Below, piece by piece: positions 51,151 through 60,113 of a stretch of 64,000 nt of DNA. Source of the stretch: Rhizobium rhizogenes NBRC 13257 (GTDB lineage: Bacteria > Pseudomonadota > Alphaproteobacteria > Rhizobiales > Rhizobiaceae); contig NZ_BAYX01000007.1 of NCBI RefSeq assembly GCF_000696095.1, positions 248,001-312,000 of the forward strand. The letters are read 5' to 3'. The position numbers and the translations under genes were made by a program. Under the pieces are notes generated by a model. It saw only the letters and a list, made by a program, of their open reading frames with translations. It had not been told where the DNA came from and searched no databases. Numbering within the stretch: the first letter of the stretch is position 1; each line of letters begins with the position of its first letter.

Positions 51151-51852
51151 CTACCCGGAAACACATTTCCGGATGAAATGGAGCCAGCTGTCATTGCGGC
51201 GAACCGTGGCGCGCGGCAGACCAAAGGGATCATGGTCCTGCCGCGCCCTGCCCCGTCGTGTCGTCGTTGCCGCACTGTAGCCGGCCTCATAGGCCAGAAC
51301 CCGATCAAGCGGCATTTCGTCCCCATAGGGGAAACAGAAGGAAGAGACGATCTCGTCCAGCATGTCCTCCAGCAGCTCCCGGGAATGGGCGATCTGGCGG
51401 CGGGCCTCCTGCATCGGCAATTGCGGAAGATGCACATGATCGAGCGTATGCGAACCGACCTCATGTCCGAGCGCCACCCATTTGCGTAGCTGCTCCAGCG
51501 ACATGCAGGGCGCCCACGCCACACCGTTGGGAATGTCCCAGACGTTGCTGCCGCCGACCTGATTGGCAACTACGAAATTCGTGGCGGTGAAGCCGAACTC
51601 CTGCAAGACGGGCAAGGCGTTTTCGTAGACATTGGCATAGCTGTCGTCGAAGGTGATGGCGGCAACCTTGCCGGTCTTGGCGCCCTGGATGTAGGGGAGC
51701 GCCTCACGCAGCGAAAGACCCTGTACGCCCAGTCTTTTCAACCACGCCATCTGGTTATGGAAAGCCTCCGGATGCACGGCCATGCTTCTGAAAGGCGCGC
51801 GCCGCGAGGGCGGCACCGCGATCTGATGATAGAGTAGAATTGGAACGGCCAA
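51151..51852 (-). CDS. Polysaccharide deacetylase family protein
   Basis: A 233-residue CE4-fold deacetylase. It has the metal Asp pair in ITFDDSYANVYENAL near 66-80 and the His pair in EVGSHTLDHVHLPQL near 130-145. It removes acetyl groups from N-acetylhexosamines in polysaccharide or lipid carriers. There is no signal peptide (MAVPILLYHQIAVPPS start), so it is likely cytoplasmic. It lies 11 bases downstream of the GT25 gene. Confidence 0.9.
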   Translation of the reverse strand: MAVPILLYHQIAVPPSRRAPFRSMAVHPEAFHNQMAWLKRLGVQGLSLREALPYIQGAKTGKVAAITFDDSYANVYENALPVLQEFGFTATNFVVANQVGGSNVWDIPNGVAWAPCMSLEQLRKWVALGHEVGSHTLDHVHLPQLPMQEARRQIAHSRELLEDMLDEIVSSFCFPYGDEMPLDRVLAYEAGYSAATTTRRGRARQDHDPFGLPRATVRRNDSWLHFIRKCVSG

Positions 51853-51863
51853 TGTGTATGGTC

Positions 51864-52700
51864 TCAGCTTGAACGGCGGGAACGTATTGCGATTTTTGCA
51901 CGATAGAGCGGCCGCAGGATCTCTCTCGACAGCTTCTCGAACACGGTCTTTCTGCTCTTGATGGTGCTACCGCCGAGTTGCGAGGATATTTCATGCACAC
52001 CGCCCGGCAGGACAGCGAGGGGCGACAGGCCGGTTATCCAGCGCATCTGGACGGTCGTGTCGACCGGACGGTCAAACAAGGCCGTCGCCTCCAGCAACCG
52101 GATGGCGGCGTCGCGACTGACGAGCTGCGCCACCATGCCAAGACCGACGCGGCCCGGCTGGATGACGCTGGCCTGACCATGCGTCAAAACGCACTCACCA
52201 TGTTCCTTGCCCATCCGGAAAGGAAAGCGAATGAAGGCACCCGGCGTGAGGCATGCCTGTGCGGCGGCAAAAGCGGCGTGAAACGAGGCGTCGATCTCCA
52301 CGTCATCTTCAAACACGAGGCCGGCATCGACACCCTGCTCGACGATCGCCGCCCATGCCTTGCGATGCGAGAGGAAACAGGCGATCTCGCCGACACTCAT
52401 CTCGAAGGGATAGCGCGGTGTATGCAAATGCCGACGATAGACGAGGTCTATGTCCGCGTCAGGAAAAGCGCTTGCATCAACGGCCTGGATGATGTCGCTC
52501 CGAACCGGAAGCATGGCCGCGAGCCTTTCCACCTGGGGCAGACGATCGCGCGCGCGATCCAGGTGAATGATGAAGCCGCGTATGTTCGCCTGAGCCGGCC
52601 GCGCGTTGATCGTGCCCAAAGGAACTTGATCCGGCTCCAGCCCGGCATGAGCTCTTTCAAGCGGGGCGGCAGCCGAAAAGCCGATTTTATAGGTCTGCAT
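51864..52700 (-). CDS. Glycosyltransferase family 25 (LPS type)
   Basis: A 278-residue GT25 enzyme of the LOS/LPS beta-galactosyltransferase type. It has the N-terminal IHLDRARDRLPQVERLAAM near 45, SVGEIACFLSHRKAWAAIV near 100-118, and the catalytic metal motif VFEDDVEID near 128-136. Likely acts on the inner face of the membrane on a surface glycan. It belongs to a minus-strand glycan group with the deacetylase and the GT29-like gene. Confidence 0.9.
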   Translation of the reverse strand: MQTYKIGFSAAAPLERAHAGLEPDQVPLGTINARPAQANIRGFIIHLDRARDRLPQVERLAAMLPVRSDIIQAVDASAFPDADIDLVYRRHLHTPRYPFEMSVGEIACFLSHRKAWAAIVEQGVDAGLVFEDDVEIDASFHAAFAAAQACLTPGAFIRFPFRMGKEHGECVLTHGQASVIQPGRVGLGMVAQLVSRDAAIRLLEATALFDRPVDTTVQMRWITGLSPLAVLPGGVHEISSQLGGSTIKSRKTVFEKLSREILRPLYRAKIAIRSRRSS

Positions 52701-52837
52701 CTATGAGATCTCGCTGTCTTATCCGAGACCCCGTAACAATCGTGAATGAAGGCGAACTTAGGCAAACCTGACGCGAAACTGAAAACGAACACTTTCAATG
52801 TTCCCGTGCAGGCGCATCGCCCCTGCACGGCGACGTT

Positions 52838-53509
52838 CTAGGCAAGCATGCTGATACGGCCGCTCGCTATCTGATCCTCGACCCAGCGGCGCTCGTCCTG
52901 CCAGGCATGGCGCTTCCACCCCTCCCAGCTGAATCCGCATAGTTTCACGTCCCATTCGCCTGCGGGAAATTTTGAAAGAACATGGCAAATGCCGAGAAAC
53001 CCCGTGCTCGGAAACACCTCACGCATCCTGAGGCCAGAGACACCTAGAGCCGCGCAGCCATCAAGATAGAATTGCGGCGGCATGATGCGGATTTCCTTCC
53101 CCGCACTGCCGATCAGCTCGATTGCCTGCATCGTCCAATCGGCCCGCCTTCCCTTCATACGCGAGAGGATATTCGGCCTAGGGTGATATTTGCGGATGAT
53201 ACCCGGGTGATAGACCAGCACCACCTCTTTCACAGCCTTGAAGGCAGCGCTTTCCAGAAAGGCCGGATCGACCAATCGCCGCTGCATCGCCTTACTCGAC
53301 GCAGCCAGCATGAGCATATCCGTACGCGTGCCGCTCATGCCGCCGGACAGGTTCGGCGCGTTGAAACGCATCACGAAGTCCGCATCGTCAACGATCCGCG
53401 AGAGATCGTGGTGCAATTTTCCATTGCCGATGATAACAGCCGTCTTGCACGTCAATAGAGGATATCCAGCCCTGTCGCTGTGACGGACTAGCAGCGCTTG
53501 CTGAGCCAA
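52838..53509 (-). CDS. Sialyltransferase-like (GT29-type) protein
   Basis: A 223-residue protein with two words that resemble the animal and bacterial sialyltransferase signatures: an L-motif-like KTAVIIGNGK then DDADFVMRFNAPN near residues 22-50, and an S-motif-like FPSTGFLGICHVLSKF near 167-180. A His follows in the KRHAWQDERRW end. GT29-like proteins occur sparsely in rhizobia. The start is TTG at 53509; no good ATG exists before the L-motif. The donor sugar need not be sialic acid (Kdo is possible). It is in the minus-strand glycan group. Confidence 0.7.
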   Translation of the reverse strand: MAQQALLVRHSDRAGYPLLTCKTAVIIGNGKLHHDLSRIVDDADFVMRFNAPNLSGGMSGTRTDMLMLAASSKAMQRRLVDPAFLESAAFKAVKEVVLVYHPGIIRKYHPRPNILSRMKGRRADWTMQAIELIGSAGKEIRIMPPQFYLDGCAALGVSGLRMREVFPSTGFLGICHVLSKFPAGEWDVKLCGFSWEGWKRHAWQDERRWVEDQIASGRISMLA

Positions 53510-53587
53510 GGATGAAATTCCCGGCAGTTACAAGAAGCAACGGAGACATCACTCCACTAGAACCGGGTGAAATGATCTCCGCCTTGT

Positions 53588-54187
53588 TCACAATGGCAAC
53601 GAAAGCTCGCCTGACGCTATTCTTTGCAGCGTTTGGACGAAGAGATCGCATTCCGCCTGCATTACGCGGCACTCGATAGCTGCTACATCGTCCGAAGGAT
53701 TTATGCGAACTTCCGTGGCGGCGATGATACGGCCGTGATCGTATTCCGCGTCCACCAGATGGATCGTGGCCCCAGTCACGGGCTCCCGTGCGTCAAGAAC
53801 GGCTTGATGTACTTTTCTGCCATACATGCCCACCCCGCCATATCTTGGCAGAAGCGCCGGGTGGACGTTCAAGATTCTCCCCTCGAAAATTGAGAGGGTC
53901 TTCGGACCCAGCCTTCGCAGATAGCCCGAGAGAATGACCAACTCGACGCCAGCCTCAACAAGGGCTGCATGCAGCTTTTCGTCAGCCTCGGATTCGCCCC
54001 CCTTTGTCGGAATGTACAAAGCAGGAATACGGCAAGCGGCGGCATAGTCGAACACGGGGGCGCTCAAACGATTGCTTACCAGAAGCGAAATGGTCGCATC
54101 GAGCTTGCCAGCAACAATCGCCTCGGCGATGGCGCGGACGGAGGAACCATTGTTCGAAGCCAGAGCTGCGATGCGAAGCGTTTTCAT
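53588..54187 (-). CDS. PurN-like formyltransferase
   Basis: A 199-residue formyltransferase-fold protein. It has the N-terminal ALASNNGSSVRAIAEAI (PurN: SGNGSN), the catalytic Asn-His pair in ILNVHPALLPRYGG near 107-112, and the Asp near 148 (EYDHGRII). All three catalytic residues are present. It could be a second GAR formyltransferase, but it neighbours glycan genes and no pur genes, so a sugar-amine N-formyltransferase is a real alternative. Start ATG at 54187, preceded by a DNA palindrome. Confidence 0.85.
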   Translation of the reverse strand: MKTLRIAALASNNGSSVRAIAEAIVAGKLDATISLLVSNRLSAPVFDYAAACRIPALYIPTKGGESEADEKLHAALVEAGVELVILSGYLRRLGPKTLSIFEGRILNVHPALLPRYGGVGMYGRKVHQAVLDAREPVTGATIHLVDAEYDHGRIIAATEVRINPSDDVAAIECRVMQAECDLFVQTLQRIASGELSLPL

Positions 54188-54212
54188 CGACGTTGATGCT
54201 CAACCGGTGTTC

Positions 54213-54234
54213 TCAACATCGTCCACGATGTTGA
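54213..54234. promoter_or_regulatory. Perfect palindrome before the formyltransferase gene
   Basis: TCAACATCGT-CC-ACGATGTTGA is a 10/10 inverted repeat with a 2-base centre, too tight for an RNA hairpin loop, so it is more likely a protein-binding site. It lies 26 bases upstream of the formyltransferase start on the minus strand. Confidence 0.45.
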
Positions 54235-54315
54235 AAGAAAAAATCGCCCGCAGCGCCATGCTGCAAGCGATCTCATCTCTAACTCAACATTTTCGAAGAA
54301 CCAGGATCGCCCCGA

Positions 54316-56256
54316 CTACTCGACCGAATTGAACTTCTTGACCTGCAGGAAGTTCACGGCCGTGCCGCTGAAGCGCTCGGGATCCATCGAGGCGGTCTGC
54401 ACCTTGAAGCCTTCCGTGTAGACGGCGGTCGGCTGGGCACGAAGCGTCGGACTGACGAAGCGCGGTGCCTTGACCGGGCGATTGACGATCTCGACGCGGG
54501 CATTGGCGATCGCCCATTGCGAAATCATCTTATCCGTCAGCTTCGGCGGGGTGGTAACCGCGGCGCGACCGGAATCGGCCACCACGGCATCCCGCTTGTT
54601 CGGGCGGCCGCCCTTCGTGGCGATGCCAGCGGCAATCGGACGTTCCTGCGGCGCCATCACTTCAAAACTGTCGTTGAAGCGGCGGCTGCTAGCCTTGCTT
54701 TCGCTGGCGGTCGGCGCAAGGGCCGCCACCTGCATCGGCATCTGCTGCACCGGCCGCTTCTGCGGCAGCACAGCGGCAATAGCGCGCACGGCATCATTGT
54801 CGGCCGCTACGCTATTCGCCGGCGGCACCTCATCCTTGGAGGCGACATTGTTGGCGACCGTATTGACGGCAACGCCTGCATTCGCATCCGACTGATCGGC
54901 GCGGCGCTGCTCGAGCGCGGCAACGATCGCGGGCGAAAGCGTACCCTGATCAGCCGCATCGTCGATCGCATCCGGGTCGGCATCGGCGGAAGCCAGAAGA
55001 TTTTCGGCGATTTCCGGACGTTCGACCGGAACCGGAACACCGATGGCCTGATTCGTCACGTCAGATTCGGCAGAGGCCATTTCGGCATCACCGGGCGTGC
55101 GACGGTTGAGCAGGGCCGGAACCGGAACGCGATAGTCGCGCAGATCGGCATATTGCTGCTGCTGGGCATCCGCTGTCGGCATTGCCGCGGCAAGCGCATC
55201 CTGAGCGGCATTACGCGGCGGCGACATCAAAGCCGAAGCGACCTCGCTGCCGGCCTGGTTCCCGAAAGCCGGACGAACCTGCGGAACAGGCGCATTGACG
55301 CTGGCAACCTGCTGCGTCACCGGCTGGCTGTCGTCGCCGTCGTCCGTTGCTACAGGAGCCCGTTGGGTGTTCTTGGCAACCAACGTGGTCGGCGCTGCCG
55401 CTGCCGGCGCACCGGTATCCGCATTATCCTCTTCCTCATCAGCACCACCGCCGCCAAACAGCCGGGCGAAGAAGCCACGGCGCGAGGGCGAAGAGCTCGC
55501 GATCTGGATATCGTCGGACGACATGCGGCGCTTGTAATCCGCAACAGCCTGCTGGTAGCCAGGCAGCGGACGGCCGTCGGCCGGAATATGCATGGTCTTG
55601 CCATCGGGGAACAGACGGACGAGTTCCTGGCGATCCATACGCGGCCATGCGCGCACGCCGCCGACGTCCATATGTACGAAAGGCGATCCGGAGGTCGGAT
55701 AGTAGCCGACGCCGCCGACCTGAAGCTTCATGCCGATTTCGCGCAGCTTGGTAAGCTTGACGTCGGGAATATAGAAATCCATCGCATTGCCGAGCATATG
55801 CTGGCTCTTCTTGGCGACGCCGGTATGGGCCGAACGCGTGCGCAGCATCTCGTTGGTTCCCGGCGAACGGAAGCCGCAGACGACATTGATGAATTCATGG
55901 GAGCCGCTTTCGCGGTAGACTTGCCAGATCAGGTCGAACAAATGCGGGTTCATCTTGGTCGGCTGGTTTTTACGCCAGTCGCGCAGGATGCGGTTCAGCT
56001 TCTCCAGACCGGCCGGGTCGAACTTGCCGTCACGCTTGTAAGTGATGACGGCCTTTTCGCCCGTATGCACGAAATAGATCTTGAGGCTGCGGGTCTCCCC
56101 GCTCGCTTTCGACGGCGAACCAACGAAAACAGGAGTAGAGACGGCCAGCGCCAGCAGGCCAACGGCTAGAACCTTGGCCACCTTGCGAAATATCTCAGAG
56201 CACGCAGAATGCCAGCTCAAGCTATTAGGCTTGGTATTTCCACTCAGATTCGGCAA
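54316..56256 (-). CDS. DUF882 (M15-like peptidase) protein with long disordered tail
   Basis: A 646-residue exported protein. A membrane/signal segment is near 30-52 (VLAVGLLALAVSTPVFVG). The DUF882/M15-2 domain covers about 60-225 with zinc ligands in KKSQHMLGNAMDFYI near 150-163 and PFVHMDVGGV near 193. A long Ala/Pro/Asp-rich, low-complexity tail covers about 270-610. This family is related to YcbK and is thought to trim peptidoglycan. The start is TTG at 56256 (GGGGATCGAA before). The tail may be a spacer. Confidence 0.88.
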   Translation of the reverse strand: MPNLSGNTKPNSLSWHSACSEIFRKVAKVLAVGLLALAVSTPVFVGSPSKASGETRSLKIYFVHTGEKAVITYKRDGKFDPAGLEKLNRILRDWRKNQPTKMNPHLFDLIWQVYRESGSHEFINVVCGFRSPGTNEMLRTRSAHTGVAKKSQHMLGNAMDFYIPDVKLTKLREIGMKLQVGGVGYYPTSGSPFVHMDVGGVRAWPRMDRQELVRLFPDGKTMHIPADGRPLPGYQQAVADYKRRMSSDDIQIASSSPSRRGFFARLFGGGGADEEEDNADTGAPAAAAPTTLVAKNTQRAPVATDDGDDSQPVTQQVASVNAPVPQVRPAFGNQAGSEVASALMSPPRNAAQDALAAAMPTADAQQQQYADLRDYRVPVPALLNRRTPGDAEMASAESDVTNQAIGVPVPVERPEIAENLLASADADPDAIDDAADQGTLSPAIVAALEQRRADQSDANAGVAVNTVANNVASKDEVPPANSVAADNDAVRAIAAVLPQKRPVQQMPMQVAALAPTASESKASSRRFNDSFEVMAPQERPIAAGIATKGGRPNKRDAVVADSGRAAVTTPPKLTDKMISQWAIANARVEIVNRPVKAPRFVSPTLRAQPTAVYTEGFKVQTASMDPERFSGTAVNFLQVKKFNSVE

Positions 56257-56430
56257 TTCGATCCCCGTCCGACAGACAATGTCGCATCGTGTTCCAAATG
56301 GCTGTCAATTGCGGTGACACGATGGCAAAAATGCCACACATGGTCGCCCTCTTCATACATGGTGAACGATGCACTAACAAGTGCTTTACGACAGGTAACA
56401 AAATATGCTTGCCTAAACGTTAAACCGTGC

Positions 56431-58014
56431 TCACGCCGCGTTTTTTTGCGGGTCATCCGGGTCTATCCCATAGTCTTTCAACTTGCGATAGAGCGTCGAA
56501 CGGCCGATTCCGAGCTTCCTTGCCACCTGACTCATTTGCCCTCGATAGAATTTGAGAGCGAACCTTATGAGCTCTTCCTCGACATCCGCAAGCTTTCTGA
56601 CATCGCCGGATGTATCGGTGCTGACGATGACATTATCCGACGCTTGCGCGGATGACGTGTCCACGATCGAGAGCGGCGAGGTTGTAGTTTCCTCCGATGA
56701 CGCGACCCGCAAGCCGCGCTCAAACCTGTCTGCCGCGACGCTATCGGCGCCGTAGGTCTGGGAATTATCCACAACTAACGTCGGATGCTCGCCAGTGAAA
56801 TAGCCGGGCAACTGCGCCGCGATCTGCGGAAAATCGGTTTCCAGCAGCTCCGGTCCCTCCGACAGCACGACCGCGCGGAAGACCGCATTTTCGAGCTGGC
56901 GGATATTGCCTGGCCAGTCATAGGACGTCAGCAGCGCCAAAGCGCCATGGCTGATCGCCAGCGAATGACCGAGCTTCTGTTCGAACGCGAACCGATCGGC
57001 GAAAGCGCGCGCGAGATGCGGAATGTCCTCCTTGCGGCGGCGGAGTGCCGGCATGGTGATCGGGAAGACGTTGAGGCGGTAGTAGAGATCCTCGCGGAAC
57101 CGTCCGGCCTTCACCTCTTCGATCAAATCCTTGTTGGTGGCCGAAATCAGCCGGACATTGACCTTCTGCGCCACGCGGGCGCCGACCGTCTCGATCTCGC
57201 CCTGCTGCACGGCACGCAGGAGCTTGACCTGCACCTCCAGCGGCAGATCGCCGACCTCGTCGAGGAACAGCGTACCGCCGTCCGCTTCCATGAACTTGCC
57301 GACATGCCGTTCCGTGGCGCCGGTGAAGGCGCCCTTCTCATGACCGAAGAGAATGCTCTCGACCAGATTATGCGGAATGGCACCGCAATTGACCGTGACG
57401 AAAGGCTTGCCGGCGCGGTCGCTGGCGGCCTGGATGGCACGGGCCACCAGTTCCTTGCCGACGCCGGATTCGCCTTCCAGCACCACGGGTATATTCGATT
57501 GCGACGCGCGATGGGCGAGATCGAGCACCCGCATCATCGCCGGGCTCGCCGAGACGATGTCGTCGAAGCTGATCGCACTCGAGCGCGATTTGCGTCCGGC
57601 GCGGGCCTTGGCCTCGCGCTGATCGAGTTTCAGCGCGTTGGCGATCGACGCGCCTATCCGTTCCGGCGAAACCGGCTTGACGACGAAATCGAAGGCGCCG
57701 GCCCGCATGGCCTGCACCACGGTCTCGATACCGCCTTGCCCGGTCTGCACGATCACGGGAATATCAGTACCCATGTCGCTGAGAGCGCCCAGAAGCTCGA
57801 GGCCGTTCATCTCCGGCATCATGAGATCGAGCACGATCACATTGATCTGATCGCCATTGCGCTTCAGAAACTCGAGGCCGAAGCGGCCATTTTCTGCCAA
57901 GTGAGCAACGTGTCCGTGCCGCTCGATGGCATTTTTTAGCAGGCGTCGTTGGATCGGATCATCCTCAACAACGAGAACCTGCGCGCCCCCCTTGGCGCTA
58001 TTCAATATGGTCAT
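56431..58014 (-). CDS. NtrC-type sigma54 response regulator
   Basis: A 527-residue regulator. The receiver domain is 1-125 with the phospho-Asp in VIVLDLMMPEMNG near 61. The AAA+ domain is about 145-385 with Walker A GESGVGKELVA, the sigma54 contact loop GAFTGA (intact) and GGTLFLDEVGDLP. A C-terminal Fis-type HTH follows (MSQVARKLGIGRSTLYRKLK near 500). An acidic linker of about 90 residues lies between AAA+ and HTH. No histidine kinase gene is adjacent, so it is an orphan. It is divergent from pepF. Confidence 0.94.
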   Translation of the reverse strand: MTILNSAKGGAQVLVVEDDPIQRRLLKNAIERHGHVAHLAENGRFGLEFLKRNGDQINVIVLDLMMPEMNGLELLGALSDMGTDIPVIVQTGQGGIETVVQAMRAGAFDFVVKPVSPERIGASIANALKLDQREAKARAGRKSRSSAISFDDIVSASPAMMRVLDLAHRASQSNIPVVLEGESGVGKELVARAIQAASDRAGKPFVTVNCGAIPHNLVESILFGHEKGAFTGATERHVGKFMEADGGTLFLDEVGDLPLEVQVKLLRAVQQGEIETVGARVAQKVNVRLISATNKDLIEEVKAGRFREDLYYRLNVFPITMPALRRRKEDIPHLARAFADRFAFEQKLGHSLAISHGALALLTSYDWPGNIRQLENAVFRAVVLSEGPELLETDFPQIAAQLPGYFTGEHPTLVVDNSQTYGADSVAADRFERGLRVASSEETTTSPLSIVDTSSAQASDNVIVSTDTSGDVRKLADVEEELIRFALKFYRGQMSQVARKLGIGRSTLYRKLKDYGIDPDDPQKNAA

Positions 58015-58233
58015 TGGTGCCTCACTTCATGCGAAACCTAGGGGAACCTTCGCAGAAAGGCTTGAACACGAAGTTTTGCCAAACCATCGTATTTTAATCA
58101 TTATGACGAATGTAACATCGTCTATGACTCCATTGCCCGACCGCAGAAAATCCGCACTTGCAGCGGCCTTTTCGGCCGAATAGACACGAATTGACCGGAT
58201 CGTTCTGAAAAGAAAATAGAGGAAATACCGTCC

Positions 58234-60090
58234 ATGAGCCCGACCTCGCTGCATTCGTCCCTTAAGTTTTCCACCGGCCCGGCCGCTGCCGCGACCAATG
58301 CCGCGCTTGGGGATCTGCCCGCCTGGAAGCTCAGCGACCTCTATCCCTCGGCCACTTCAACCGCTTTCACCGGCGACATGGAAAAGGCCGGCAAGCTGGC
58401 CGTCGCCTTTGAAGAAAAGTGGAAGGGCAAGCTTGCCGAGGCCGCGACCAAGAGCGGTGACGCCGGTATCGGTGCGGCGCTGAAGGAATATGAAGCGCTG
58501 GACGACATCATCGGCCGCCTCGGTTCCTTTGCCGGTCTCACCTATTTTTCCAACACCAGCAATCCGGCCAACGGCAAACTCTATGGCGATGTGCAGACGA
58601 GACTGACCGACTATGCCGCCCATCTGCTGTTCTTCCCGCTGGAACTGAACCGCATCGACGATGCCGTCATGGATGCCTGCATGGCGAACGACCCCACCGC
58701 CGGCCATTATCGCCCCTGGCTCGTCGACCTGCGCAAGGACAAGCCCTACCAGCTGGACGACAGACTGGAGCAGCTGTTCCTCGAAAAATCCATGACGAGT
58801 GCGGCCGCCTTCAACCGCCTGTTCGACGAGACCATGGCGGAGCTGCGCTTCGAGGTCGATGGCGAGAAGCTGCCGCTGGAAGTCACCCTGAACATGCTGC
58901 AGGAAAAGGACCCTGAAGTGCGCCGCAAGGCTGCCGAGGCTTTGACCACAACCTTCAAGGCCAATCTGCGCGTCTTCACGCTAATTACAAACACCCTCGC
59001 CAAGGACAAGGATATCGCCGATCGCTGGCGCGGCTTCGAGGATATTGCCGACAGCCGGCATCTCGCCAACCGCGTCGAGCGCGAGGTGGTCGATGCACTG
59101 GCCGCCGCCGTGCGCGACGCCTATCCGCGCCTCTCGCACCGCTATTACAAGATGAAGGCCAAGTGGCTCGGCATGGAACAGATGAATTTCTGGGACCGCA
59201 ACGCGCCGCTGCCGGAAACCTCCAACGCGCTGATCCCCTGGAGCGAGGCCAAGGAAACCGTGCTTTCCGCCTACGGCAATTTCGCCCCGGAAATGGCCGA
59301 TATCGCCAAGCGCTTCTTCGATGAGGAATGGATCGACGCGCCGGTGCGTCCTGGCAAGGCGCCGGGCGCCTTCGCCCATCCGACCGTGCCATCGGCGCAC
59401 CCTTATGTGCTCGTCAACTACATGGGTAAGCCGCGCGACGTGATGACGCTGGCCCACGAGCTCGGCCATGGCGTGCATCAGGTGCTTGCCGGCGGCCAGG
59501 GCGCGCTGATGTGCCAGACGCCGCTGACGCTTGCCGAAACCGCCTCGGTCTTCGGCGAGATGCTGACCTTCCGCGCCCTGCTCGACAAGACCACCGACAA
59601 GCGCGAGCGCAAGGCGATGCTCGCCCAGAAGGTCGAGGACATGATCAACACAGTCGTGCGCCAGATCGCCTTCTACGAATTCGAGCGCAAGGTGCACGCC
59701 GCCCGCAAGAACGGCGAACTGACCTCCGACGATATCGGCGAGCTCTGGCTCTCCGTGCAGTCGGAAAGCCTCGGACCGGCGATCAGGATTTCCGAGGGCT
59801 ATGAGACCTACTGGACCTATATCCCCCACTTCATCCATTCGCCCTTCTACGTCTACGCCTATGCCTTCGGCGACTGCCTGGTGAACTCGCTCTACGCCGT
59901 CTATCAGAATGCCGAAGAGGGCTTTCAGGCTAAGTATTTCGAGCTGCTGAAGGCCGGCGGCACCAAGCATCATTCGGAACTTCTGAAGCCTTTTGGCCTC
60001 GACGCCACCGATCCGTCGTTCTGGAGCAAGGGACTGTCGATGATCGAAGGGCTGCTCGATGAACTCGAGGCGCTTGATAGGAGTGCTTGA
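58234..60090 (+). CDS. pepF: M3-family oligoendopeptidase F
   Basis: A 618-residue cytoplasmic zinc peptidase of the PepF/M3B family, which degrades short peptides. It has the metal motif LAHELGHGVHQVL near 405-417 (HExxH) with the third ligand Glu near 433 (ETASVFGE). It ends normally in a helical region. The next gene begins within the pepF stop (TTGA overlap) or 24 bases later, so it is co-transcribed with pabB. It is divergent from the NtrC-like gene. Confidence 0.94.
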   Translation: MSPTSLHSSLKFSTGPAAAATNAALGDLPAWKLSDLYPSATSTAFTGDMEKAGKLAVAFEEKWKGKLAEAATKSGDAGIGAALKEYEALDDIIGRLGSFAGLTYFSNTSNPANGKLYGDVQTRLTDYAAHLLFFPLELNRIDDAVMDACMANDPTAGHYRPWLVDLRKDKPYQLDDRLEQLFLEKSMTSAAAFNRLFDETMAELRFEVDGEKLPLEVTLNMLQEKDPEVRRKAAEALTTTFKANLRVFTLITNTLAKDKDIADRWRGFEDIADSRHLANRVEREVVDALAAAVRDAYPRLSHRYYKMKAKWLGMEQMNFWDRNAPLPETSNALIPWSEAKETVLSAYGNFAPEMADIAKRFFDEEWIDAPVRPGKAPGAFAHPTVPSAHPYVLVNYMGKPRDVMTLAHELGHGVHQVLAGGQGALMCQTPLTLAETASVFGEMLTFRALLDKTTDKRERKAMLAQKVEDMINTVVRQIAFYEFERKVHAARKNGELTSDDIGELWLSVQSESLGPAIRISEGYETYWTYIPHFIHSPFYVYAYAFGDCLVNSLYAVYQNAEEGFQAKYFELLKAGGTKHHSELLKPFGLDATDPSFWSKGLSMIEGLLDELEALDRSA

Positions 60091-60113
60091 TACCCATTGA
60101 TGAAGACCCGCGC

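Noticed and set aside
54517..56169. 550-codon plus-strand open frame
   Set aside because: Antisense to the DUF882 gene; Arg/Gly/His-rich with no recognisable fold.
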